A DNA stretch of 33,668 nt from an uncultured Chloroflexota bacterium. GTDB lineage: Bacteria > Chloroflexota > Chloroflexia > Thermomicrobiales > UBA6265. Under the pieces are notes generated by a model that had not been told where the DNA came from, did no database searches, and saw nothing but the letters and a program-made list of their open reading frames with translations. The translations under genes were made by a program, and so were the position numbers. Every line of letters starts with the position of its first letter. The stretch's first letter is position 1. Below, one piece after another: positions 22,138-28,860 of this stretch. The stretch covers positions 1-33,668 of the forward strand of contig CALMZR010000227.1 of the NCBI GenBank assembly GCA_937870845.1. The letters are read 5' to 3'.

Positions 22138-23543
22138 GACGTTACCCCTTCAGCCTGGAGTTGCGCCAGCGTGGAGCGGGCCTCGGGCCCAAAGCGGACG
22201 GAAAAGTACGGGTTGAGCTCCAGGGCAGCCTGGAGCTGGGCAATCGCCTCGTCGGTCTCGCCGCGGGCTGCGGCGATCATCCCGGCGTGGAAGAGCATCA
22301 TCGCGTTGCGGGTACCGAGGCGAAGGGCCTCCGCGCTGGCGGCGGCGGCGCCCTCGAAATCGCCGCTCCGGTACAGCGTCCAGGCCAGAACGTCCCAGGC
22401 AATGACGCTTGGACGCGTGGCGACGACGGCGCGCGCCTGCTCGACGGCTCGGGGCAGCGCCGCTGAATCGCCGTAGTCGGCGGTAAAGAGGGCCAGCTCC
22501 AGGTCGGTATCGACGCCGTTCGCCGCGTACAATTGCTGGATCGCCTCGACCAGCGCGTACTGGGCCGCCGCGTCCCGCGGCCGGCCGGCGGCGTCGAGAA
22601 CATCGCCGTAGGCGACGACGAACTCGGGAAGCGGAAGAATGGTCACAGCCCGGCCGTACAGCGCCGCGGCCGCCTCGAGATCGCCTCGCGCGGCGGCGAC
22701 GCGGGCCTGCCCGGCGAGCGCCGGCGCGAAGTTGGGCAGCGCCTCCGCCGCGGCCGCGTACTCGCGCTCGGCGCCGGCCAGGTCCCCGCCGTCGAAGCGC
22801 AGGTTGCCGAGCTGGACCTTGACCCAGGCGATGTTCTCAGCGTAACTCGCGCCGGCGGTCACCGCCTGCTCCATCGCCAGGAGCGCGCCATCGCGGTCGC
22901 CCATCAGCTCGCGCAGGTAGGAGACGCGGGAGTAGGAGGCCAGGTCCGGGCGAAGGTCGACCATCGCCTGCACGGTCGCTACCGCGTCGTCGTAGCGGCC
23001 AAGCTCGACCTGGGCATCGCCGACCACCCCCAGCGCCGGGGTGTGGCGCCGATTGAGGGCGCGCGCGCGCTCCCCCCAGTCGAGCGCCTCGGCGAACTGA
23101 TGGCGGGCCATGGCCAGCACGCCCAGGCCGACGAGCGCGTCGACGTTGTCGCCCTGGACCTCCAGGGCTTGCGTGAAGAGCGCCTCGGCTTTCGGGTAGT
23201 AGCCGGGATCCCCCGTTTCGCGCGCCTTTTGCAGGTACGCCTGCCCGAGCATGACGGCGACGGAGCCGGCGGCGCGCTCGTCGCCGCCTCGCAACGCGTC
23301 CTGCAGGGCGAGAATGCGCCCATCGAGCGATGCCGACGTCCGGGCGGTGCGCCCGACCAGGGTGTCCATCGCCGATGGCCCCTCGTCGCCAAGGATGCCC
23401 GCCCCGGACGCGTTGTCCAGCATCGGCCGCATGTTGAGCGCGCCGGAGACGAGTGCGGCCGCGGCGAAGACCGCCACGACGAGCCGGGCGAGCGGCCCTA
23501 CTGACGTGTGCTTCCTGATGCGATTCGTTCCCGCCATGGCCAT
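22134..23543 (-). CDS. Membrane-anchored TPR protein
   Basis: The start is ATG 23543 or ATG 23537; GGAAGG fits the second better. The about 469-residue product has a short basic start, one membrane segment at about 18-37 (LARLVVAVFAAAALVSGAL), then several tetratricopeptide-type helical pairs (for example AEALFTQALEVQGDNVDALVGLG, FAEALDWGERARALNRRHTPALG, YDDAVATVQAMVDLRPDL, and IAQLQAALELNPYFSVRFGP). It most likely faces outside as a protein-binding scaffold. Its 3' end overlaps the NicO gene by ATGA, and two hairpins separate it from the DUF4331 gene upstream. A role as partner of the other two products is inferred from order. Confidence 0.85.
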   Translation of the reverse strand: MAMAGTNRIRKHTSVGPLARLVVAVFAAAALVSGALNMRPMLDNASGAGILGDEGPSAMDTLVGRTARTSASLDGRILALQDALRGGDERAAGSVAVMLGQAYLQKARETGDPGYYPKAEALFTQALEVQGDNVDALVGLGVLAMARHQFAEALDWGERARALNRRHTPALGVVGDAQVELGRYDDAVATVQAMVDLRPDLASYSRVSYLRELMGDRDGALLAMEQAVTAGASYAENIAWVKVQLGNLRFDGGDLAGAEREYAAAAEALPNFAPALAGQARVAAARGDLEAAAALYGRAVTILPLPEFVVAYGDVLDAAGRPRDAAAQYALVEAIQQLYAANGVDTDLELALFTADYGDSAALPRAVEQARAVVATRPSVIAWDVLAWTLYRSGDFEGAAAASAEALRLGTRNAMMLFHAGMIAAARGETDEAIAQLQAALELNPYFSVRFGPEARSTLAQLQAEGVTS

Positions 23544-23559
23544 GAACCTTCCGGGTGGC

Positions 23560-23615
23560 GGCCGGGCGGGGCATCACCCCCGCCCGGCCTTCCCAGCGCC
23601 CGCCCGACGCTGGGA
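23560..23615. repeat. Two hairpins between DUF4331 and TPR genes
   Basis: GGCCGGGCGGGG (23560-23571) and CCCCGCCCGGCC (23578-23589) form a perfect 12-bp stem. TCCCAGCG (23591-23598) and CGCTGGGA (23608-23615) form an 8-bp stem. Both lie in the 81-bp gap within the operon, next to the TPR ribosome site, and may lower downstream expression or mark a processing site. Confidence 0.6.
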
Positions 23616-23624
23616 TCGATGGGG

Positions 23625-25397
23625 TTAGCCCGTGATCTCTCCACAGGCGACGTACTCGGTGATGTTCTCGGCCGACTCGTGCGCGTTGATGGCGTACTGG
23701 TCTCCCAGCAGCTCGTCGATCGTCAGGTCGACGGTCGTCTCACTCATGCCTTCGGCGTCGATGTCGCTCAGCGCGGCCGCGACCTCACCCAGGACGGCGC
23801 ACGTGCCGAAGTGAATGTGGACCGGGTGCCCGCCCGTGGCGCCCTCGACCATCAGCGACACTTGCGTGCCGCCGTCGGTCTCGGTCAGGGTCCCTTCGCC
23901 GCTGAGACCCGAGGCGCTCAGCTCGTTCAGGGGAACGGTGAGCGAGCGCATCTCCGGCGCCGCGGCCTGGGCCGATTCCGCGCCCCCGCCGGTCATGGCG
24001 TGGTGCAGGTGCTCGAAGCCCTGGTGCGGGGTGCCCACGTAGGGGAACTCAGCCAGGAACGGCACGTCGTTGGCGGGGACGCCGTCGCCGAGTTGGCCGT
24101 TGGCGGCATTTTGAAACTCCTCGCCAAGGAGGAAGCCCGCCGCCACGCGCAACTCGATGTCGACGACCTCGTCTTCCAGCCGGCGGCCGTTGGGGAAGCC
24201 GGCGTTGTCGCCGCCGATCACGCCGAGCGGGTTGACCGTCTCGGCCGGCGGGATGCCCATGTTGAGCCGCAGCATCTCGCTGGGGGTCACGGTCGGGAGC
24301 TGGTTCAGATCCGGGACGCCCGTCAGGAAGACGGTCACCAGATCGTCGCGGCCCGATTCCGGCACCGGCTGCAGCGCATCGCCGTAGAGGAGATTGAGCA
24401 GCCTGGCCAGCTCTGGATCGGTGACGGCGCCGAGGAACTGGGCGTCGTTGCCGGGGATCGAGGAGTTGAAGAGATCCTTCGCCCCCAGCGGGGCCACGAC
24501 CTCGTTCACCAGCGGCATGCCAAGGCGAGAAACCTGGACCAGCGGGCCGGAGGATGCCTTGGCGCCGGGACTGAGGACGGTGGTCGAGTTGCGCAGGGCC
24601 GTCGTCCAGACGCCGATGACGGCGTTGCCGGCTTCGGCCCCGGAGACGGCTTGCGCGTCATGGGTCAGTTGCTCGATCGGCGCCTTGAGGGCGAGGGTCT
24701 GGACGTTGAGGCCCGCCAGGTCGTCGACGCCGCCGCCGGCGTTGCCGGGCAGCTCGCGGATGGTGAGCAGGTCGCCGACGCCGCCGAGATCGACCCAGAA
24801 CGGATCGTCACGCTGGCCAGCGAAGACGGTCACGCCGTCGCCGACCTCGAAGACGGCCTCGGCGGCGAGCGCCTCGTAGTCTGGGGTCGACTTGGGCCCG
24901 ATGTTGACCGGCGGGGTCATCAGCCCGCTCGCGATCTCGGTCAGGACGCCGCCGCGCCCCTCGGAGAGGGTGTAGGTCTGGCGGATGTTGAGGTTTTCGC
25001 TGTCGAGCGATTCGATCGGCCCGGAGTTGTAGAGGAAGGAGTCGGGATTGGCGATCTCGGTCGAGAAGTTCCACTGGTAGAGGATGTCCTCGACCGCATC
25101 GCCGTTGTTGTCGATATTGATGCGGTAGGTGACGTCGTCGCCGAAGCGGTAGTAGTTGGGGAACCCGGCCGGATCCTGCATCGGGTAATAGTTGGCGATG
25201 AGGGTGACCGTGCCCGGGTCGTCGGGGCTCACGAAGGCGTAGAGGTCGGTGGCGTCGGCCACCGGGTCCTGGCTGATGAGCGGGGCTTCCCGGTGACTGG
25301 CGGCGTCGCTTGGCGACGCCCCGAGGTTGAACACCGAGGAGACCCCGACCAGGGCCGCGAGGGCCAGGCCGAGGTGGGATGCGGTACGCATGTTCAT
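23625..25397 (-). CDS. Secreted DUF4331 protein with C-terminal CHRD/SOD-like module
   Basis: ATG 25397 has GGAGA 8 bases upstream on the minus strand; the longer frame to 25514 is not supported. The 590-residue protein has a signal peptide (residues 1-32), then the DUF4331 hallmark SHREAPLISQDPVADATDLYAFVSPDD (34-60). The DUF4331 domain runs to about residue 470, with repeated beta-rich segments (FGDDVTYRINIDNNGDAVED, SRLGMPLVNEV). A distinct C-terminal part from about 495 (GGHPVHIHFGTCAVLG ... YAINAHESAENITEYVACGEITG) resembles CHRD or Cu/Zn-SOD-like modules with possible metal-binding His. The function of DUF4331 is unknown. The gene heads the DUF4331-TPR-NicO operon under an ECF-type promoter. 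Confidence 0.88.
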   Translation of the reverse strand: MNMRTASHLGLALAALVGVSSVFNLGASPSDAASHREAPLISQDPVADATDLYAFVSPDDPGTVTLIANYYPMQDPAGFPNYYRFGDDVTYRINIDNNGDAVEDILYQWNFSTEIANPDSFLYNSGPIESLDSENLNIRQTYTLSEGRGGVLTEIASGLMTPPVNIGPKSTPDYEALAAEAVFEVGDGVTVFAGQRDDPFWVDLGGVGDLLTIRELPGNAGGGVDDLAGLNVQTLALKAPIEQLTHDAQAVSGAEAGNAVIGVWTTALRNSTTVLSPGAKASSGPLVQVSRLGMPLVNEVVAPLGAKDLFNSSIPGNDAQFLGAVTDPELARLLNLLYGDALQPVPESGRDDLVTVFLTGVPDLNQLPTVTPSEMLRLNMGIPPAETVNPLGVIGGDNAGFPNGRRLEDEVVDIELRVAAGFLLGEEFQNAANGQLGDGVPANDVPFLAEFPYVGTPHQGFEHLHHAMTGGGAESAQAAAPEMRSLTVPLNELSASGLSGEGTLTETDGGTQVSLMVEGATGGHPVHIHFGTCAVLGEVAAALSDIDAEGMSETTVDLTIDELLGDQYAINAHESAENITEYVACGEITG

Positions 25398-25645
25398 GAC
25401 CGATGTCTCCTCTGCGACGGCGGCGGCCACCCCTGTGGCGCCGCCCGGCCCGGCGCACGCCGGGGCCGCGGTGATCCGCGGTGAGCCGCGGCGATGCCAC
25501 GACCCACGCCGCATCTCGGGGGCGATCTGCCGCCGCCCGGGCGCGGCTGCCGGGGCAGCGCGCCCAATTCCGGTCCGTGCATGCGAAGGTCCTTTCCGGT
25601 CCCTGCGCTGCGCGACAAGCAGCCTGTGGATCCACGTCGCCCGGT

Positions 25646-25674
25646 CATACGGGTCGCACTGGTGTGTTGGATCA
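25646..25674 (-). promoter_or_regulatory. ECF-type promoter for the DUF4331-TPR-NicO operon
   Basis: On the minus strand, TGATCCAAC (25674-25666) is followed after 14 bp by CGTATG (25651-25646). The first three bases are the stop codon of the ECF sigma gene. The same two blocks stand before the sigma gene itself (GGAGCCAAC, CGTTGC) and before the secreted gene at 26580 (TGATCCAAC, CGTATC). The leader to the DUF4331 ATG would be about 240 nt. Confidence 0.6.
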
Positions 25675-26337
25675 ATTGGATGTGGCGGAGCCGGGCGTGG
25701 CCGGTTCGCCGAGGTCCTGGCGGAGACGCCGCAGGCCGAGCCGGATGCGGCCCTTGACCGTCCCCAGCGGGGTCTGCGTCATCTCGGCGATCTGGCCGTG
25801 GGTCAGGTCGGCGAAGTAGGCCAGCTCGATGACGCGGCGCTGGGGCGCCGGCAGCTTGGCCAGTGACGCGCGTAGCCGCCGCGCGTCCGCGGCCATGACC
25901 GCCATGGCCGCAACGTCGTCGTGATGCTGGGAGACGGTCTCGGCCCGGTAAAGCGCCGCTTGGCGGCGCTGCGCGAATTGGCCCGAGCGCAGGCGGTCGA
26001 GCGCCGCGTTGCGGGTGATCGCCACGATCCAGGCCTTCGCGGTCCCGCGGTCAGGGCGAAACGTTCCTGCGGATGTCCAGACGCGGAGGAACGCGTCGTG
26101 GACGACATCCTCGGCGGCGCATGGATCGCGCAACAAGGCGAAGGCGGCCGCGAACGCATCGCGTCGGTAGCGCACGAAGAGCCGGTCCAGGGCGGCGGGG
26201 TCGCCCGCGACGAAGGCCTCGATCAGCGCGTCGTCGTCGCCGGCCTCGATACACTCCGGCACGCGGTCGCCAGCGCGGCGGCAGGCGCCAGGCATGGGTC
26301 CGGATTCCAGGGTCGCGTTCGACATGGGGGTGAGCAC
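25672..26337 (-). CDS. ECF sigma factor (sigma-70 family, SigK/SigL-like)
   Basis: GTG 26337 follows GAGGAGG by 6 bases; ATG 26325 is too far from any site. The 221-residue protein has an unusual 40-residue N-terminal extension, then sigma-2 (about 50-118: LFVRYRRDAFAAAFALLRDPCAAEDVVHDAFLRVW...WIVAITRNAALDRLR) and sigma-4 (about 155-207: LPAPQRRVIELAYFADLTHGQIAEMTQTPLGTVKGRIRLGLRRLR). It lacks a sigma-3 domain, as expected for ECF factors. No anti-sigma gene lies beside it. A promoter of the same type as those of its neighbours sits just upstream, implying autoregulation. It likely controls the DUF4331 operon and the 26580 gene. Confidence 0.9.
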   Translation of the reverse strand: MLTPMSNATLESGPMPGACRRAGDRVPECIEAGDDDALIEAFVAGDPAALDRLFVRYRRDAFAAAFALLRDPCAAEDVVHDAFLRVWTSAGTFRPDRGTAKAWIVAITRNAALDRLRSGQFAQRRQAALYRAETVSQHHDDVAAMAVMAADARRLRASLAKLPAPQRRVIELAYFADLTHGQIAEMTQTPLGTVKGRIRLGLRRLRQDLGEPATPGSATSN

Positions 26338-26361
26338 GATCGGCCTCCTCGACGGGCACGC

Positions 26362-26390
26362 GCAACGGATGGGTTCGCATCGTTGGCTCC
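26362..26390 (-). promoter_or_regulatory. ECF-type promoter for the sigma gene (autoregulation)
   Basis: On the minus strand, GGAGCCAAC (26390-26382), a 14-bp spacer and CGTTGC (26367-26362) precede the GTG start by about 25 bp, a normal leader length with the ribosome site at about 26344-26350. Confidence 0.5.
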
Positions 26391-26440
26391 GAGCCTAGAG
26401 GTCTGACGGCGCGGGCGCGTCGGGATTGATGCCGGGCGGA

Positions 26441-26463
26441 AAACCGGGAAAATTCCCAGGTTT
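26441..26463. repeat. Imperfect palindrome in the divergent sigma/secreted-protein gap
   Basis: The left arm AAACCGGGAA (26441-26450), a centre of AA and the right arm TTCCC-A-GGTTT (26453-26463) pair with a single bulged base. It lies between the two divergent ECF-type promoters and could be an operator. Confidence 0.4.
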
Positions 26464-26492
26464 CTTCGGGGCGTGTGTCGTGTACGATCTGA

Positions 26493-26520
26493 TGATCCAA
26501 CGGGGATGACGCCACGTATC
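26493..26520 (+). promoter_or_regulatory. ECF-type promoter for the secreted protein at 26580
   Basis: TGATCCAAC (26493-26501) is followed after 13 bp by CGTATC (26515-26520). The ATG is 60 bp downstream. The -35 block is identical to that of the DUF4331 operon promoter. Confidence 0.6.
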
Positions 26521-26579
26521 GATAAAGGAGCGCCGCGGGGCGTCGAGCGCGAAACTACGCGCAACGAAGGAGGTCTGAG

Positions 26580-27098
26580 ATGGGTGGAGGATATCGTCGC
26601 CTGGCGCGGCAAATGACCGCGGTCGCGCTGATTGCCGCGAGCGCGCTTCTCGGATTGGCCGGCCTGGGGATCGGATCAGCCAGCGCGCAGGAGGGGTGTC
26701 AGACGCCGTTTCTGGTCTTTACCGACCCGGCCAATCCGGGGACGACCTCGCAAAGCGGCGACATCGCCGTGACGCGCGACAGCGGTCTGCTGGGGGACTA
26801 TCGCGGCAATGGGCGCTTCGCCGGCTACGCCATCGACGGGGCGCAGAACGCCATCGTCAACACCGCGACCGGCATGGCGCGGGTCCAGGGCGAGTTCGTC
26901 GCCACCAGTCCGGACGGCGCCTCGTCGATCACCGTCTCGTACACGGGGCAAGTCGATTTCGGGGCCGGCATGGCGCGCGGGAACTTCGTGGTCGTGGGCG
27001 GAACCGGGGACGACGCGGGCTACCGCGCCTCGGGGACGATCGAGGGGACCGTGGTCGCGCCAGCCACGCTGGAGGGGGCGGATATCGGGCTCTGCTAG
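26580..27098 (+). CDS. Small secreted beta-rich protein (allene oxide cyclase-barrel-like)
   Basis: ATG 26580 follows GAAGGAGG. The 172-residue product has a signal peptide (residues 1-36, VALIAASALLGLAGLG...SASAQ). The mature part is strand-rich: SQSGDIAVTRDSGLLGDYRGNGRFAGYAI, NTATGMARVQGEFVATS, SSITVSYTGQVDFGAGMARGNFVVVGGTGDDAGYRASGTIEGTVV. The pattern of 'G.G.. G.Y.. .G.G' resembles small barrels such as allene oxide cyclase-like or DUF3224-like families; this is a loose impression. It has two cysteines in the mature part (EGC and the last residue). Its promoter is of the same type as that of the ECF sigma gene and the DUF4331 operon. Confidence 0.75.
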   Translation: MGGGYRRLARQMTAVALIAASALLGLAGLGIGSASAQEGCQTPFLVFTDPANPGTTSQSGDIAVTRDSGLLGDYRGNGRFAGYAIDGAQNAIVNTATGMARVQGEFVATSPDGASSITVSYTGQVDFGAGMARGNFVVVGGTGDDAGYRASGTIEGTVVAPATLEGADIGLC

Positions 27099-27159
27099 AC
27101 AATCGGGCTCGAGGCCGCCCGCTTTGAGATGGACCGGTCGCGGTGGGGAGGAAATCGCC

Positions 27160-28095
27160 ATGTCTATCGCCGAGCACAAGACCCTCGTCTACCGGGCCGT
27201 GGACGCCTTCAACCGCGGCGATTTGGACGCTGTCGATGCGCTGTTCGCGCCCGACTACGTTGACCACGACCGGACCCGGGCCGATCTGCCGCCTGGTCCC
27301 GCAGGCGTCAAGCGGGCCTGGACGACGTTCCGCGCGGCCTTTCCCGATCTCCAAGCCACCATCGAGGATTTGGTCGCCGAGGGGGACAAGGTGGCGGTGC
27401 GGGGCTTCATCCGCGGCGCCCATCAGGGCGAGATGATGGGCATCCCGCCCTCGGGCAAGCCCGTGACGGTGACGCTCATCGACGTCAACCGCATCGCAGA
27501 CGGCCGGCTGGCGGAGCGCTGGGCCGAGGCCGACATGCTGGGTCTGATGCAGCAACTCGGCGCCATCCCCGCGCCGCCGGCGCTATCCGATCCATTCGGC
27601 AGCGCTCGGGAATCGTCGGCGCCCAAGGCAGAAAGCGACGAGTCCATCACGCCCCCAATGCCGCCCAAGACCGTCGTCCGCCGCTACATCGATGATGTCT
27701 GGAACACAGGGGACGTCGCCGCCGTGCCGGCGTACGTCGCCCCCGACGTCATTCAGCATGGCTTTGCGCCTGAGCCAACGCGCGGACTCGCGGCCGTCGC
27801 GCAAGGGTTCGCGGCGTTCCGGGCCGCGTTTCCCGATCTCACGGTTGCCATCGACGATCTGATTGCGGAGGACGACCGGGTGGCAGTGCGCTACACGATG
27901 CGCGGAACCCACCGCGGACCCTTCACCGGCCCGGTCGGATGCCTGCCGCCAACCGGCCGATCGATCGCGGTCAGCGGGATCAACATCGTGCGCATCGCCG
28001 ACGGCAGGATCGCCGCCGGCTGGGCCCAGCTCGACACGCTCAGCATGCTCCAGCAACTCGGCGCGATCCCGGCGCCAGGGCAACCTCTGGGCTGA
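27160..28095 (+). CDS. Cytoplasmic protein with two SnoaL-like (ester cyclase) domains
   Basis: ATG 27160 follows GGGGAGGAAATCGCC; the frame upstream is a shadow. The 311-residue protein has two SnoaL-like NTF2-fold domains, about residues 1-135 and 165-305. Both open with 'HKTLVYRAVDAFNRGDLDAVDALFAPDYVDHD' or 'KTVVRRYIDDVWNTGDVAAVPAYVAPDVIQHG', carry AFPDL, and close with '(V/I)NR/VRIADGR' and 'ML..QQLGAIPAP'. They are joined by a flexible acidic/proline-rich linker. It has no leader, unlike the secreted two-domain relative at 3994-5028. Polyketide cyclase, esterase and hydratase activities are known in the family; the reaction here is unassigned. Confidence 0.8.
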   Translation: MSIAEHKTLVYRAVDAFNRGDLDAVDALFAPDYVDHDRTRADLPPGPAGVKRAWTTFRAAFPDLQATIEDLVAEGDKVAVRGFIRGAHQGEMMGIPPSGKPVTVTLIDVNRIADGRLAERWAEADMLGLMQQLGAIPAPPALSDPFGSARESSAPKAESDESITPPMPPKTVVRRYIDDVWNTGDVAAVPAYVAPDVIQHGFAPEPTRGLAAVAQGFAAFRAAFPDLTVAIDDLIAEDDRVAVRYTMRGTHRGPFTGPVGCLPPTGRSIAVSGINIVRIADGRIAAGWAQLDTLSMLQQLGAIPAPGQPLG

Positions 28096-28202
28096 ACGCG
28101 GCCAGCCACGCGTGAGGGCGCAGACGTCGGGCGATGTTGGCCGAGCCGCTCTCAATGCCGAAGACCGTCCATCGTTGTTCGTCGCACAGAGGAGGAAGCG
28201 CC

Positions 28203-28769
28203 ATGGTTCGTTCGTTAGGTCTGTTCTCGATCCTCGCCGGCATCCTCGTTGGTCTTCTCGCCGCCAGCCGTATAACGTCGAGCGCCGCCATCGCCCAGGA
28301 CGCCACGCCGGCGGTGCATGGACAGAGCGTGGTCGGCTCCTGGCGGGTCACCGTGAACGACGAGTCCGGTCTAACGCACCCGGCGCTGATCACGTTCGCC
28401 GCCGACGGCGCCGCCACCGTCAGCGAGCCGCCGCTGCTGCCGGCGCCGCCGGGCGCGCCCTTCCAGCAGATCCAATTCAGTGGCGGCAACGGGGTGTGGG
28501 CCAGCATCGACGAGGAAACCGCGGCGATCACGTTCGACCTGCTCGCCGCCGACGAGAACGGGACCCCGCTCGGCGTCTTTACCGTCCGCGGCAACCTCAC
28601 ATTGATCGCCGATGGGGAGCAGTTCGACGGCGTCTACGATGTCGTGCTCACCGATCCCACGGGAAACGTTGCCCCGGCCGGCCGCGGCGCCTTCACGGGG
28701 AGCCGCATTGGCATCGAGCCGATGGGGACCCCAACGGCGACCACGCCGCAGGCCACGCCGGGCGCCTAG
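28203..28769 (+). CDS. Secreted protein of unknown function with C-terminal TPT-rich tail
   Basis: ATG 28203 follows AGAGGAGGAAG; the frame upstream is not supported. The 188-residue protein has a signal peptide (about residues 1-31, LFSILAGILVGLLAASRI...AIAQDATP). The mature part is a beta-rich single domain (VVGSWRVTVNDESGLTHPALITFAADGAATVSEPP, WASIDEETAAITFDLLAADENG, LIADGEQFDGVYDVVLTD) reminiscent of lipocalin-like or repeated extracellular sheets, with a low-complexity Pro/Thr tail. I do not recognise a family. It follows the SnoaL gene by 107 bp and is convergent with the two-component gene. Confidence 0.7.
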   Translation: MVRSLGLFSILAGILVGLLAASRITSSAAIAQDATPAVHGQSVVGSWRVTVNDESGLTHPALITFAADGAATVSEPPLLPAPPGAPFQQIQFSGGNGVWASIDEETAAITFDLLAADENGTPLGVFTVRGNLTLIADGEQFDGVYDVVLTDPTGNVAPAGRGAFTGSRIGIEPMGTPTATTPQATPGA

Positions 28770-28860
28770 CCGCCGACCCAACGACGAGGCAGCCCGAGGT
28801 TGATCGCGGCTGGCCACCGCGAAGGCGTCTTTCGAGCAGTGCGTCTCACGACCGTCTCGA

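Noticed and set aside
23508-25484. Plus-strand open frame of 658 codons opposite DUF4331
   Set aside because: Val/Gly/Asp-rich shadow without domains; DUF4331 and its signal peptide are on the minus strand.
25394-25675. Possible 93-codon leader gene between the sigma gene and DUF4331
   Set aside because: Low-complexity Arg/Pro/Gly translation, no ribosome site, and it overlaps the proposed promoter.
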